DNA of 64,000 bases, from positions 310,001-374,000 of the forward strand of contig CAJUFN010000001.1 of the NCBI GenBank assembly GCA_910585545.1, given 5' to 3'. This document shows positions 1 to 9,011 of the stretch, piece after piece; positions within the stretch are counted from its first letter, which is position 1, and every line of letters begins with the position of its first letter. The position numbers were made by a program, and so were the translations under genes. Below the pieces are notes generated by a model, which made no database searches, was not told the DNA's origin, and saw nothing but the letters and a program-made list of their open reading frames with translations. Source of the DNA: an uncultured Lachnospiraceae bacterium (GTDB taxonomy: Bacteria > Bacillota > Clostridia > Lachnospirales > Lachnospiraceae).

Positions 1-736
1 AGGTAATTCCCATATTTTCAAACAGCATCCCCGGTACAACAAGCTGCTTAATACTGCTTTTCGTCTTTTTCAGCTGCTTTATTAACTTTTCTCCTGCAAA
101 GGGAATGTATCCTAATGTCTTTTCCACTCCGCTCTTGATTCCGTTATACGCTTTCGCAGTACGCAATCCGCCAAGATACCTGGACATTCCGCCTACGTTT
201 TCTGAGATAGACATATTATTATCATTTAAAATAATAATAAAATTACTGCCTACATGCGCGGCGTTATTCAAAGCTTCATATGCCATACCACCTGTCAGCG
301 AACCATCTCCGATCACAGAAATCACGGAAAATTTCTCCTGCTGCAAATCCCTTGCTTTCGCATATCCAAGGCCTGCCGAAACAGAAGTAGAACTATGTCC
401 GGTATTAAATGCATCGCAGCAGCTCTCCTTTCGCTTCGGAAATCCACTCATGCCTCCGTATTTTCGCAAATCGTCAAATCCATCTTTTCTTCCGGTCAGA
501 ATCTTATGCGTGTATGACTGATGCCCTACATCCCATATGATCTTATCCTCCGGAAGTGAGAAAACACGGTGAAGCGCAATAGTAAGTTCTACTACCCCTA
601 AATTTGACGCAAGATGCCCGCCTGTCTTACTGATTTTCTCAATCAGAAACTGGCGCACTTCCTTAGCAAGCAAAGTCAATTCCTCGCTATTTAATTCTTT
701 GATATCATTTTCTTTTTGTATCTTTTCTAGTACCAT
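1..736 (-). CDS. dxs: 1-deoxy-D-xylulose-5-phosphate synthase, partial
   Basis: This enzyme condenses pyruvate with glyceraldehyde-3-phosphate in the first step of the MEP isoprenoid pathway and uses thiamine diphosphate. Only the first 245 codons are present because the gene runs off the left edge. Visible marks are the GGHLASNLG and WDVGHQSY motifs and a thiamine-diphosphate motif that starts with GDGS near residue 143 and ends with NDNN. The ATG at 736 follows a GTGAGG ribosome binding site. It starts 13 nt after ispA, so the two isoprenoid genes are probably cotranscribed. The identification is firm; the missing C-terminal part cannot be judged. Confidence 0.95.
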   Translation of the reverse strand, partial: MVLEKIQKENDIKELNSEELTLLAKEVRQFLIEKISKTGGHLASNLGVVELTIALHRVFSLPEDKIIWDVGHQSYTHKILTGRKDGFDDLRKYGGMSGFPKRKESCCDAFNTGHSSTSVSAGLGYAKARDLQQEKFSVISVIGDGSLTGGMAYEALNNAAHVGSNFIIILNDNNMSISENVGGMSRYLGGLRTAKAYNGIKSGVEKTLGYIPFAGEKLIKQLKKTKSSIKQLVVPGMLFENMGIT

Positions 737-749
737 AAGCAGTACCTCA

Positions 750-1640
750 CTACTTTTCTCTATGTATCAGTGAACTAAGCAAACATTCCAGATAATCACA
801 ATCTGTATTCAAATCATACAGAAGAGCAATTGCTTCTTCGGAAATCCTTTCCACTTCCGCCTTCGCCCGTTCCAATCCAATCAATGTGACATAGGTTGTT
901 TTCTCATTCTTTTCGTCACTGTGTATTGGTTTGCCAAGCACTTCTGCGTCGCCTGTAACATCCAGTATGTCATCCTGAATCTGAAAAGCAATTCCGACAT
1001 TCTTTGCAATTCGCTCTATCATCTTTATTTCTGTGTCAGAAGCTCCAGCCAGCACAGCTCCGATCATCATGGAAGATTCAATCAATGCACTTGTCTTTAA
1101 TTCATATATAAAATCTACTACATTTTTGGAAATAGCCTGTCCTTCTGCGCGCACATCGACCACTTGACCGCCAATCATCCCGAATATCCCTGCTTTCGCG
1201 CTAAGAATCTGAAGTGCTTTTCCAATCCTTAAACTTGCCTCCGGTTCTATATTAAATGCTTTTGCAGCGGTCTCAAACGCAAAATTAAGCAATGCATCTC
1301 CGGCTAAAATAGCAACCGCTTCTCCATACACGACATGAGTTGTTTTCCGCCCTCTGCGGTATTCATCATTATCCATCGCCGGAAGATCATCATGCACAAG
1401 CGAATATGTGTGGATCATCTCCTGAGCCGCCATAAAAGGCTCAATGATCTTGCTCGTACCGCCAAACATGTCAAAAGTCTCTTTCATAAGCATCGGGCGT
1501 ATTCTTTTTCCGCCTGCCATCAGACTATATTTCATCGCTTCCATGATAATTTTCTGATAACCCTCTTCTTCAGGCAGATAGGCATTTAGTATTTCTTCTA
1601 TTTCTTTTACTTTTAACTCATTTTCTTCTTTAAAATTCAT
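750..1640 (-). CDS. ispA: Polyprenyl (farnesyl/geranyl) diphosphate synthase
   Basis: A trans-prenyltransferase that extends IPP and DMAPP to farnesyl or geranyl diphosphate. Both Asp-rich motifs are present (DDLPAMD near residue 84 and QDDILD near residue 221), along with GGKRIRP, GQVVD and KTSAL. The 296-aa length is typical. I chose the ATG at 1640 because it is preceded by GGGGAAAG; an in-frame ATG at 1658 would lengthen the overlap with xseB and has no clear ribosome binding site. The order xseA-xseB-ispA-dxs matches Bacillus. Chain-length specificity cannot be read from the sequence. Confidence 0.93.
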   Translation of the reverse strand: MNFKEENELKVKEIEEILNAYLPEEEGYQKIIMEAMKYSLMAGGKRIRPMLMKETFDMFGGTSKIIEPFMAAQEMIHTYSLVHDDLPAMDNDEYRRGRKTTHVVYGEAVAILAGDALLNFAFETAAKAFNIEPEASLRIGKALQILSAKAGIFGMIGGQVVDVRAEGQAISKNVVDFIYELKTSALIESSMMIGAVLAGASDTEIKMIERIAKNVGIAFQIQDDILDVTGDAEVLGKPIHSDEKNEKTTYVTLIGLERAKAEVERISEEAIALLYDLNTDCDYLECLLSSLIHREK

Positions 1641-1854
1641 GTCTTTCCCCGCTCTCATCTAACACCAACATTTGTTTTTCGACTGCATCAATTTTTTCAC
1701 TGCATAGTCTAAGCATTTCCATTCCTTGATGATATAATGCAAATGATTTTTCCAAAGATACGTCCTCTTGCTCCAGTTTCGCCAGAACATCTTCAAGTCC
1801 TGCAAAAATCACTTCTACCGGCTGTTCTTCCCATTTTTTTTCGTCTCGTTCCAC
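1630..1854 (-). CDS. xseB: Exodeoxyribonuclease VII small subunit
   Basis: The small subunit of exonuclease VII, which binds XseA and degrades single-stranded DNA. The 74-aa product has the family pattern FAGLEDVLAKLEQEDVSLEKS followed by a helical tail (split here for length: FAGLEDVLAKLEQ then EDVSLEKS). The start overlaps the 3' end of xseA by 40 nt and the end overlaps ispA, which suggests translational coupling. I see no better internal start. Confidence 0.92.
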   Translation of the reverse strand: MERDEKKWEEQPVEVIFAGLEDVLAKLEQEDVSLEKSFALYHQGMEMLRLCSEKIDAVEKQMLVLDESGERHEF

Positions 1855-3059
1855 AATGTATCTCCTTCCTTAATCACCTCTGCTCGACTGACAATCATTC
1901 CGTCCGAAAGATAAATGCGAATTTGCTCGTTTTCTCTCACCTGCGTAACACTGTTAAGCGCTTCTTTGTTCCCGGTCTGCACATAGGCATATCCCCGCCC
2001 AAGCTTCTCTAACGGGGAAAGTCTTTTCATACGTTCCGCAAACAACAAAAGCTGCTGCTTTTTCTTATCAGCCTTATATCTCATATTTCCTCGAAGCTTC
2101 TCTTCCATATCCGCTAAATACTGACGCTTTGACTTAAGCTGCTCCATCGGATTATCAAATCTTAATCTTATCCGATATTGTTCCAACCTCGCACGGCTAA
2201 CGTGCATATTCTGCAATACTGCCCGCTTCATTCGAAGACGCAGCTGTTCAAGGTGCAGTTTGAAAGCCTGATAATCATATACGGCCAATTCCGCAGCTGC
2301 CGATGGCGTCGGCGCGCGCAGGTCAGATACATAATCAATAATCGTCGTATCTGTCTCATGCCCAACTGCCGAAATGACCGGTATGGTACATTCAAATACC
2401 GCCCTTGCAACTGCTTCTTCATTAAATGCCCATAAGTCCTCCAAAGAGCCGCCGCCACGCCCAACGATCATGATATCCACACCTTCTTTTTCCAAAGCAT
2501 GAATTCCTCTTACGATGCTTTCTGCCGCACCGTCTCCTTGTACAAGCGCCGGATATAAAATTAACTGCACATAAGGATTTCTGCGGTAAGAAATATTCAT
2601 GATATCCCGGATTGCTGCTCCGGTAGGGGCTGTTACGATTCCAATTGTCTTTGCAAATGGAGGAATCGGTTTTTTATATTCCGGCGCAAACATTCCCATC
2701 TCTTCTAACTCCTGCTTTAACGCCTGGAATCTCTCATATAAAACGCCTGCTCCATCCTGACGGATCTCTCTTGCATACAACTGATATTTGCCATCTCTTT
2801 CATATGCACTGATTCCTCCAAACACGATCACCTGCATCCCATCCTGCATACGAAATGCAAGAGAGCCTCTTTGCCCGGCAAACATAATGCAGGAAATCAT
2901 TCCTGATTCGTCTTTCAACGAAAAATAAATGTGTCCGGATGTGTGATATTTACAATTCGACACTTCCCCTTTGACATAAATACGATTCATCATAAAATCC
3001 TGTGCAAACATGTTTTTGATATAGGCATTCACTTGTTTTACCGTATATACGTTCTGCAT
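1815..3059 (-). CDS. xseA: Exodeoxyribonuclease VII large subunit
   Basis: The catalytic subunit of exonuclease VII, acting in mismatch repair and processing of single-stranded DNA ends. An N-terminal OB-fold is visible (residues 1-100, with GEVSNCK and HIYFSLKD), followed by the nuclease domain with GRGGGSLEDLWAFNEE and SAVGHETD near residue 240, then a helical C-terminal region. The 414-aa length is normal. It starts 2 nt after the nusB stop codon, so it belongs to the nusB-xseA-xseB-ispA-dxs run. Confidence 0.96.
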   Translation of the reverse strand: MQNVYTVKQVNAYIKNMFAQDFMMNRIYVKGEVSNCKYHTSGHIYFSLKDESGMISCIMFAGQRGSLAFRMQDGMQVIVFGGISAYERDGKYQLYAREIRQDGAGVLYERFQALKQELEEMGMFAPEYKKPIPPFAKTIGIVTAPTGAAIRDIMNISYRRNPYVQLILYPALVQGDGAAESIVRGIHALEKEGVDIMIVGRGGGSLEDLWAFNEEAVARAVFECTIPVISAVGHETDTTIIDYVSDLRAPTPSAAAELAVYDYQAFKLHLEQLRLRMKRAVLQNMHVSRARLEQYRIRLRFDNPMEQLKSKRQYLADMEEKLRGNMRYKADKKKQQLLLFAERMKRLSPLEKLGRGYAYVQTGNKEALNSVTQVRENEQIRIYLSDGMIVSRAEVIKEGDTLWNETKKNGKNSR

Positions 3060-3061
3060 AT

Positions 3062-3466
3062 CTACTCCTGATTGGCAAATTTTGCAAGTACACCATTAAC
3101 AAAAGCCGGACTTTCCTTGCCGCCAAATTTCTTCGCAAGTTGCACCGCCTCATTGATCGCAACGCCTAGCGGTACGTCCTCATCCCATTTGATTTCATAT
3201 ACTGCAAGACGCAAAACGGTAAGATCTACCTTATTCATCCTGCTTGTCTTCCATCCGGTTACCTGTTCATTGATCAACTGATCAAGTTCTTCTATCTTTT
3301 CCGCTACTGCGTTATATTTTTCTTCTATATATAATCTGTCGGAATCTTTAATCTGCTCCAACTGTTCAAAATACAGCAAAAGCTGTTCCGGCATCTCCTT
3401 GGATGCATTGAATTCTCTACAAAACAGCATTTTAAAAATGTGTTCCCTCAATTCTGTTCTTCCCAT
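3062..3466 (-). CDS. nusB: Transcription antitermination factor NusB
   Basis: A small all-helical RNA-binding protein that works with NusE (S10) on rRNA antitermination. The 134-aa product begins MGRTELREHIFKMLF and contains the family segment DLTVLRLAVYEI and a C-terminal LAKKFGG...FVNGVLAKF. The start at 3466 is fixed by AAAGGA upstream; in-frame codons reach back to 3574 but cross the hairpin region. It is first in the run to dxs and probably transcribed from the promoter at 3586-3615. Confidence 0.94.
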   Translation of the reverse strand: MGRTELREHIFKMLFCREFNASKEMPEQLLLYFEQLEQIKDSDRLYIEEKYNAVAEKIEELDQLINEQVTGWKTSRMNKVDLTVLRLAVYEIKWDEDVPLGVAINEAVQLAKKFGGKESPAFVNGVLAKFANQE

Positions 3467-3519
3467 ATTCGGATTCCTTTCATTGGTATGATTAATTGCG
3501 CATCCCTCATAGGGCCTTA

Positions 3520-3553
3520 TTTCATAGGAAATACATCGCAATTTCCTATGAAA
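3520..3553. repeat. 13-bp perfect hairpin in the nusB leader
   Basis: TTTCATAGGAAAT and its exact complement are separated by 8 nt, about 54 nt upstream of the nusB start. No U-tract follows on either strand, so it is not a typical terminator. It would be the second hairpin of a nusB leader transcript. A role in mRNA stability or regulation is possible but not shown. Confidence 0.6.
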
Positions 3554-3556
3554 CAC

Positions 3557-3584
3557 TAAAAAGAGGCATCGCATAGATACCTCT
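3557..3584 (-). terminator. Terminator-like hairpin after asp23
   Basis: On the minus strand an 8-bp stem (AGAGGTAT / ATGCCTCT, one G-U pair) is followed directly by TTTTT. It lies 32 nt past the asp23 stop codon. It also sits just downstream of the candidate nusB promoter, so it could be the first transcribed structure of the nusB mRNA. Confidence 0.6.
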
Positions 3585-3585
3585 C

Positions 3586-3615
3586 ATTATACAACATCTT
3601 CTTATCTGTTGGCAA
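3586..3615 (-). promoter_or_regulatory. Candidate sigma-A promoter for the nusB-xse-ispA-dxs run
   Basis: TTGCCA, an 18-nt spacer and a perfect TATAAT on the minus strand, abutting the asp23 stop codon. Predicted transcription would start at the hairpin at 3557-3584. Confidence 0.55.
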
Positions 3616-3999
3616 CTATTCTTCTATCGGCATGTCAACTCCCGCAATGCGAAGATTCACATCTGCAACGGTAAGCCCGGTCATATTCTCAATAGCCGCT
3701 TTTACTTTTTCCTGCACTTTCTTGGATACATCCATGATACTATAACCATATTTTAAGTTCAGCGCCAACGCTACTGTTACAATCTTGTCAAGCACATCTA
3801 CTTTTACACCTTTTGAAAGCGTCTTCATCCCCAATCTGCTGATCAGTTCACGAGTCGCATTCCCTGCCATGGATGCAACGCCTTCTACTTCCATAGCTGC
3901 AAGCCCTGCAATGATCGCAACAACTTCGTCCGCAATCTGAACCTCTCCAAGCTTTTCATCACTTTGTATTGTATAAGTATTTCTCTCTTCTTTTCCCAT
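3616..3999 (-). CDS. Asp23/Gls24 family envelope stress protein (YqhY-type)
   Basis: A 127-aa Asp23/Gls24 domain protein. Family features are IADEVVAIIAGLAAMEVEGVASM, given here as IADEVVAIIAGLAA plus MEVEGVASM, and a C-terminal VNLRIAGVDMP. The position between prfC/spoIIIA and nusB matches Bacillus yqhY, which is linked to control of acetyl-CoA carboxylase, but no acc genes are present here. The ATG at 3999 has AGGAGG at good spacing; a TTG two codons upstream is too close to it. The molecular function is unknown. Confidence 0.9.
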   Translation of the reverse strand: MGKEERNTYTIQSDEKLGEVQIADEVVAIIAGLAAMEVEGVASMAGNATRELISRLGMKTLSKGVKVDVLDKIVTVALALNLKYGYSIMDVSKKVQEKVKAAIENMTGLTVADVNLRIAGVDMPIEE

Positions 4000-4037
4000 T
4001 TTCAAAAACCTCCTGTCTGGCTCTGTCTCTTCTATCT

Positions 4038-4065
4038 ATTATAGCAAACTACAAGGTAAATGCAA
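4038..4065 (-). promoter_or_regulatory. Candidate promoter for asp23
   Basis: TTGCAT, a 16-nt spacer and TATAAT on the minus strand, with an extended -10 (TGCTATAAT), 39 nt before the asp23 ATG. Confidence 0.65.
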
Positions 4066-4107
4066 AGGAAAAGTTTCTCCTTAAGGTTTCCTCTTCAAAA
4101 ATGCATT

Positions 4108-5700
4108 TTAAGAACGTCCGAATTCAGATAAAATAAGTCCTTCGTTCCTTTCCTGTGTCATGCGGATACTCCAGCTGTTCACAAATAATAACAGCGGTCT
4201 GTCTTTCAAATCTTTGATCTTCTTCATGTCCGAAGTACCGCTCAAACGGTCCAGATCAATATCTTTGTTCTCAATCCAGCGAATATATTCATACGGCAGC
4301 GTCTCCAGTATGATCTCTACGTTGTACTCGCTTTGTAGACGATATTTTAACACATCAAACTGGAGTACACCTACTACACCTACTATGATTTCCTCCATAC
4401 CCGTATTGTATTCCTGGAAAATCTGAATTGCCCCTTCCTGAGCAATCTGGTTGATTCCTTTGACGAACTGTTTTCGCTTCATCGTGTCTACCTGCCGTAC
4501 TCTTGCGAAATGCTCCGGCGCAAAGGTCGGAATCCCCTCATATGCAAATTTATCCGCAGAAGAAGTTAATGTATCCCCAATAGAAAAGATACCCGGATCA
4601 AAAATACCAATAATATCTCCGCCATATGCTTTTTCTATCATTTTACGTTCACTTGCCATCATCTGCTGCGGCTGAGAAAGCCGCACTTTCTTTCCTCCCT
4701 GCACATGAAATACTTCCATGCCTGCCTCGAACTCGCCGGAGCAGATACGCATAAAGGCAATCCTGTCGCGGTGCGCCTTATTCATGTTGGCCTGAATCTT
4801 GAATACAAAAGCAGAAAATTCCTTTTCCTGCATCGGATCAATCTCTCCTCTGTCCGACTTTCTCGGCAGAGGAGAAGTTGTCATATTAAGAAAGTGCTGC
4901 AAAAATGTCTCTACACCGAAATTCGTAAGCGCTGATCCAAAGAATACCGGAGAAAGCTCTCCTTTTCCAACCAGTTCCTGATCGAACTCGGCGCTGGCAC
5001 CATCTAAAAGCTCTATCTCTTCTTCCAAAAGTTCTCTCTGTCCTTCTTCCAACAGGCTGTCTACAGAACCGTCATGAATAGAAATTTTTTTCACTTCTCC
5101 GATCGCAGTACCTTTTCTTGTATCAGAGAATAATTCGATTTCTTCATTTGCACGGTCATAGACTCCTTTGAATCGTTTTCCTGAACCAATCGGCCAGTTG
5201 ACAGGACAAGTAGCAATCCCAAGCTCTTTTTCGATATCGTCTAAAAGTTCAAACGTATCCTTCGCTTCTCTATCCATTTTGTTGATAAACGTAAAAATCG
5301 GAATATGTCTCATAACACAGACTTTAAAAAGCTTTCTTGTCTGCGCTTCCACACCTTTACTTGCATCAATAACCATCACAGCAGAATCTGCTGCCATCAA
5401 AGTACGGTACGTATCTTCCGAGAAATCCTGGTGTCCCGGTGTATCTAAGATATTGATACAATAATCATTGTAATGAAACTGCAATACCGAAGATGTCACC
5501 GAAATCCCTCTTTCTTTTTCGATTTCCATCCAGTCAGAAACTGCATGCTTCGCCGTTGCTTTTCCCTTTACAGAACCCGCCTGGTTGATCGCTCCTCCAT
5601 ATAAAAGAAATTTTTCTGTCAAAGTTGTCTTTCCGGCATCCGGGTGGGAAATAATTGCAAATGTCCTTCTTTTTTTTATTTCATTTGTAAAATCCAGCAT
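4108..5700 (-). CDS. prfC: Peptide chain release factor 3
   Basis: A translational GTPase that recycles RF1/RF2 from the ribosome after termination. G-domain motifs are HPDAGKTT (G1, residues 19-26), ERGISVTSS (G2), DTPGHQDF (G3) and NKMD (G4), followed by domain II and III sequence to residue 530, a normal length. It has its own upstream promoter-like sequence (TTGCAG, 18 nt, TAGACT with a TG extension) in the 118-nt gap after spoIIIAH. Distinguished from EF-G by the RF3-specific N-terminus and shorter length. Confidence 0.95.
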   Translation of the reverse strand: MLDFTNEIKKRRTFAIISHPDAGKTTLTEKFLLYGGAINQAGSVKGKATAKHAVSDWMEIEKERGISVTSSVLQFHYNDYCINILDTPGHQDFSEDTYRTLMAADSAVMVIDASKGVEAQTRKLFKVCVMRHIPIFTFINKMDREAKDTFELLDDIEKELGIATCPVNWPIGSGKRFKGVYDRANEEIELFSDTRKGTAIGEVKKISIHDGSVDSLLEEGQRELLEEEIELLDGASAEFDQELVGKGELSPVFFGSALTNFGVETFLQHFLNMTTSPLPRKSDRGEIDPMQEKEFSAFVFKIQANMNKAHRDRIAFMRICSGEFEAGMEVFHVQGGKKVRLSQPQQMMASERKMIEKAYGGDIIGIFDPGIFSIGDTLTSSADKFAYEGIPTFAPEHFARVRQVDTMKRKQFVKGINQIAQEGAIQIFQEYNTGMEEIIVGVVGVLQFDVLKYRLQSEYNVEIILETLPYEYIRWIENKDIDLDRLSGTSDMKKIKDLKDRPLLLFVNSWSIRMTQERNEGLILSEFGRS

Positions 5701-5818
5701 CTTGTTTCTCCTATCTTATCGGCATGTGATATGCCTGTTTTTCCCATGCGTTAGATAGTCTACCATAATTTAGGCATCATCTGCAACGATATTTCTGTTT
5801 TCTTATTTATTTTATGTA

Positions 5819-6508
5819 TTATTTTTGTTCCTTATCCGTATCTTGATCTGTTTCTTTCTTTTCTGTTTTCTCATTTTCTGCTTCCGTTTCTGATGTTTTA
5901 TCAGCCCGGATCGGTGTGATAACAATATTTTCCGGCGCAATTCCTGCCTTCCTGCTTACGATATCTTCAATCTGTGCCCTGTTTATTTCTGAAAGTTCCG
6001 AGCTGTTGATCACAATATCTGCAGAATCCTTCGTCAGGCTTACCACTGCTTCGCTAAATCCTTTTGACTTCAGCAATGTTTCTACTGTAGTTTCTTTTTC
6101 TGCTAAGTCTGTGAGCATGATCATCTGTGCAATGGCGTCTTGTTTCTGCTCATCTCCAAGATTCGCGTCATCAATAATTCCCATCAGCATTTCCTTATTC
6201 TGGGAGCGGGTCTGTTCCCTTGCTACTTTCGCCTCTGCAACAATTCCGCTTGCTTTCGCATTCGTAAGTATCGCTTCTCCCGGCGTACCTTCGACTTCCG
6301 AATCCTGACTTGCAATTTCGCCATCCGTCTCGCTTATGTCTTCTTCTGAAATATCAAGCAATTCCTGGTTGGCAAGTTCCTGGCTTGCTTCCTGGGTCTT
6401 TTCTTTTCCCGGAAACATTTTTCCGGAATAGTTCAAATACCCCGCTACGGCAATCATAAGCGCCAATGTTGCTACAATAATCTGGTTCTTCTTTAATAAT
6501 CGTTTCAT
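5819..6508 (-). CDS. spoIIIAH: Stage III sporulation protein AH
   Basis: The mother-cell half of the SpoIIQ-SpoIIIAH channel across the double membrane around the forespore. The 229-aa protein has one N-terminal membrane segment (residues 9-26), an acidic linker and a C-terminal YscJ/FliF-like domain with VVSLTKDSADIVIN and an acidic Lys-rich tail. The ATG at 6508 has AGGAGG 7 nt upstream and follows the spoIIIAG stop by 3 nt. It is the last gene of the spoIIIA operon. Confidence 0.9.
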   Translation of the reverse strand: MKRLLKKNQIIVATLALMIAVAGYLNYSGKMFPGKEKTQEASQELANQELLDISEEDISETDGEIASQDSEVEGTPGEAILTNAKASGIVAEAKVAREQTRSQNKEMLMGIIDDANLGDEQKQDAIAQMIMLTDLAEKETTVETLLKSKGFSEAVVSLTKDSADIVINSSELSEINRAQIEDIVSRKAGIAPENIVITPIRADKTSETEAENEKTEKKETDQDTDKEQK

Positions 6509-6511
6509 CAC

Positions 6512-6955
6512 TCATCCTCCTGATTTGTTTAAGTTCATTTTGACTATCTTAATTCTATGCGTGTCTACTTCAAATAATGCCTGCACTGCCTCCATAATCT
6601 TTTTTATCACGACTGCATCGTCTCCATGTTCGGCTGCTACAAGCACCCCAAGTACTTCTCCACCCTTCTTCTGCTCAGAAAAATAAGCGTGCTCCTCTTC
6701 CTTTTGTGTAATCATTACCTCTACAGCACCTACCCCTTGCGTCTTCTCCAAAATTGCTTTTAATCTTCCTTCCAATTCCGTTGTGTTTTCTCCCTCTTTG
6801 TTTGCAGATATCGCAGAATTTCCTTCTTTTTTTGCATTCGTCGGAATCGCTGCAATAAGGAGTATAATTCCGATAAGCACTATAATGATCAGATTATTTT
6901 TATTCTTCATCCACTGCCATACCGGCAGCTGCCCCCTGTCCGCCTTTTGCTCCAT
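6512..6955 (-). CDS. spoIIIAG: Stage III sporulation protein AG
   Basis: A mother-cell ring-forming component of the SpoIIIA-SpoIIQ feeding channel. The 147-aa product has a membrane segment (residues 22-40) and a ring-building domain with the family phrase RLKAILEKTQGVGAVEVMI (19 residues). AGGAGG lies 5 nt before the ATG. It overlaps the end of spoIIIAF by 56 nt, so the two are probably translationally coupled. Confidence 0.92.
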   Translation of the reverse strand: MEQKADRGQLPVWQWMKNKNNLIIIVLIGIILLIAAIPTNAKKEGNSAISANKEGENTTELEGRLKAILEKTQGVGAVEVMITQKEEEHAYFSEQKKGGEVLGVLVAAEHGDDAVVIKKIMEAVQALFEVDTHRIKIVKMNLNKSGG

Positions 6956-7244
6956 TATATTCCTCCTGTAACTGCGGTATTATCTCTTCCTCAAACTTTC
7001 TGACAGTCCCTTCAATTTCTTTTTTACTCCTTTCATCCTGTGTTCTTTCCATAGTAAGGCTGATTCCCTCATAAAGTCCCGTGATTTTAAATATCGGCAT
7101 GACAAGAAGCATGATCAGTATCAGTCCTGAAAAAAAACGAATATATTTCCTGTATGCTTCATCCGGAACGATCTGCAAAAATGCAGTTACAAGTAACATA
7201 TAAAATGCAATATTTTTTATCCAGTTATAGACTGCTTCCAGCAT
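6900..7244 (-). CDS. spoIIIAF: Stage III sporulation protein AF
   Basis: A 114-aa membrane protein of the SpoIIIA complex. Two membrane segments (about residues 8-24 and 36-54, ending in MPIFKITG) are followed by a charged soluble tail. The ATG at 7244 has AAGGAG upstream and sits 11 nt after spoIIIAE. The C-terminal 18 codons overlap spoIIIAG in another frame and are rich in Gly and Ala. Confidence 0.88.
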   Translation of the reverse strand: MLEAVYNWIKNIAFYMLLVTAFLQIVPDEAYRKYIRFFSGLILIMLLVMPIFKITGLYEGISLTMERTQDERSKKEIEGTVRKFEEEIIPQLQEEYNGAKGGQGAAAGMAVDEE

Positions 7245-7255
7245 AATTTCTCCTT

Positions 7256-8398
7256 TTATGACGTTGTCGCCGCAATGACTGCAATGGTGATCAAAAATAA
7301 AAGACCGGTCGTAAAAATCACCTGCATTACCATCTCGCATCCCTTTCCGATACTTCCTATGCATCCGGTAACTCTCCTGTCTGAAATCGGCTGTACGATT
7401 GCCGCCGCAAGTTTGTATGTAAAAGCATATATCGCCGCTTCCAGAAGTGGGAGCAGAAAAATGATCAGACAGACAATGGCGCCTCCCATACCAATACCAT
7501 TCTTGATAAGCGCCGCCGTACCTGCAAGTACGGCTCCTGCGCCTCCCGCAATATTTCCAAGACCCGGAATCGCTTCCACAGTTCTTGTGATCGCTGTTCG
7601 TTTTACATTATCAAGCGCCGGAGCTAAAAGCCCCTGTATGACATTTAATCCGATCACACCTGCAAGCATTGTCTTTAGCGCCCATCTTATCAAGGTCTCC
7701 AAAAGCTCTGCAAATCTCGAAAGATAGTCTTCCGGTGAAAGGAAGTTCAAAATCTTTATCATCATCCATACATGAATACATGGGATCAATATATGCAGTA
7801 CCAAAAGCTCCACCAGATATATAAGAAACAGTACTAGGCTATAAAATGCAAGTGCACTGTTTAAGCCTTTGGCGATTCCGACCGCCGTAAGATATACCGG
7901 TCCTAATACTTTCATAAAAAGCAAAAGAAAAGACAGCCTTTCTTTTGTAGTTTCCAAGACTCCTCCAAAGGCTTTCAGACATATGATGATAAGCAGCAAA
8001 TACAACATATAAAAACTGATGTCTGCAATTTGCCTGTTCTTAAATACACCGGCAAAATTGGCAAAGACTGACGCCGTCAGGGTAATGATCAAAATCTGTA
8101 TCAGGCTTATTCTCTGCCTTTCGAACTGATAGAAAAAAAGCTCTTTGATCCCTTTGAAAAATCCTTCTGCCGCCTCTTTTATCTTGCCTTCCATCAACAG
8201 TTTTATCAAACTTTCAAATGATACCTTCCTATCTGGATATAATTCCTCCAAAAATTCATCCAGTTTTTCAAATTCAAACTGCTCTCGCAGTACTTCTTCT
8301 GCTTTCCTGTTGATTTCACCGGTGGTTTCCTGTGCAGTTACCGTCATAGGATGAAACAAAAAAAGTATGATACCGATCAAAAATACTACTCTTTTCAT
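7256..8398 (-). CDS. spoIIIAE: Stage III sporulation protein AE
   Basis: A polytopic membrane protein of the forespore feeding channel. The 380-aa product begins with a signal-like segment (residues 1-23, ending in TAQETT), then a soluble region to about residue 100 and roughly seven hydrophobic segments. The internal GLNVIQGLLAPALD and AIPGLGNIAGGAGAVL phrases are typical of the family. The fourth-to-last gene order AE-AF-AG-AH is intact. Confidence 0.92.
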   Translation of the reverse strand: MKRVVFLIGIILFLFHPMTVTAQETTGEINRKAEEVLREQFEFEKLDEFLEELYPDRKVSFESLIKLLMEGKIKEAAEGFFKGIKELFFYQFERQRISLIQILIITLTASVFANFAGVFKNRQIADISFYMLYLLLIIICLKAFGGVLETTKERLSFLLLFMKVLGPVYLTAVGIAKGLNSALAFYSLVLFLIYLVELLVLHILIPCIHVWMMIKILNFLSPEDYLSRFAELLETLIRWALKTMLAGVIGLNVIQGLLAPALDNVKRTAITRTVEAIPGLGNIAGGAGAVLAGTAALIKNGIGMGGAIVCLIIFLLPLLEAAIYAFTYKLAAAIVQPISDRRVTGCIGSIGKGCEMVMQVIFTTGLLFLITIAVIAATTS

Positions 8399-8406
8399 AA
8401 CTCCTC

Positions 8407-8793
8407 CTATATAAGAAAACCTTCGATCGTATCAAGTAAGGCGATAAGTACAGGCATCCCCAACACGAGTACCGTTAGTTTGGCAAGCACGCTAATCTGT
8501 GACGCAATCGTCTGGTATCCCGCATCTTTGCATAGATCACAGGCGAATTCTGCGATATAGGTAATCCCCAGCATTTTAAACAAAATCCCGATATAAATTT
8601 CATTCAGCTGTACATAGCTTTGAATCCTTCTTGCCGCATCTGCCACAACGGATAACTTGTCTGCAATCGCAGCAAATATAAAAATACTGATTGCCACGCC
8701 CATGTAAATTCCGTATTCTGTTTTCGTATGTTTGAACTGCAATGCAAGCAAAACTCCAAAGACACTTATGATACACGCCTGTACAACTCCCAT
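8407..8793 (-). CDS. spoIIIAD: Stage III sporulation protein AD
   Basis: A 128-aa membrane protein with four hydrophobic segments and the family signature IAEFACDLCKDAGYQTIA (18 residues). It acts with SpoIIIAC and SpoIIIAE in the mother-cell membrane during engulfment. Gaps to its neighbours are 8-9 nt, consistent with one operon. Confidence 0.92.
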   Translation of the reverse strand: MGVVQACIISVFGVLLALQFKHTKTEYGIYMGVAISIFIFAAIADKLSVVADAARRIQSYVQLNEIYIGILFKMLGITYIAEFACDLCKDAGYQTIASQISVLAKLTVLVLGMPVLIALLDTIEGFLI

Positions 8794-8802
8794 AATGCCC
8801 TC

Positions 8803-8997
8803 CTACAATTCAAACAAAGCTCGTACTGTCTCAAACAATTCATAAATATACGGAATAATCCAAAGCAACACCAGGATAAGCCCTGCAAAACTTGTAAGAA
8901 ATGCATGTTCCTCTCTCCCGCTGTGTTTCAGTACTTGGCTTAGTACAGATACGAGAATTCCCACTGCCGCAATTTTAAAGATCAGATTAATACTCAT
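8803..8997 (-). CDS. spoIIIAC: Stage III sporulation protein AC
   Basis: A 64-aa protein with two membrane segments; the family phrase SQVLKHSGREEHAF is clear. The ATG at 8997 has AGGAGG 5 nt upstream. In-frame codons continue back to 9066 but would overlap spoIIIAB, and they are not conserved-looking. Confidence 0.92.
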   Translation of the reverse strand: MSINLIFKIAAVGILVSVLSQVLKHSGREEHAFLTSFAGLILVLLWIIPYIYELFETVRALFEL

Positions 8998-9011
8998 TGC
9001 TTCCTCCTGTC

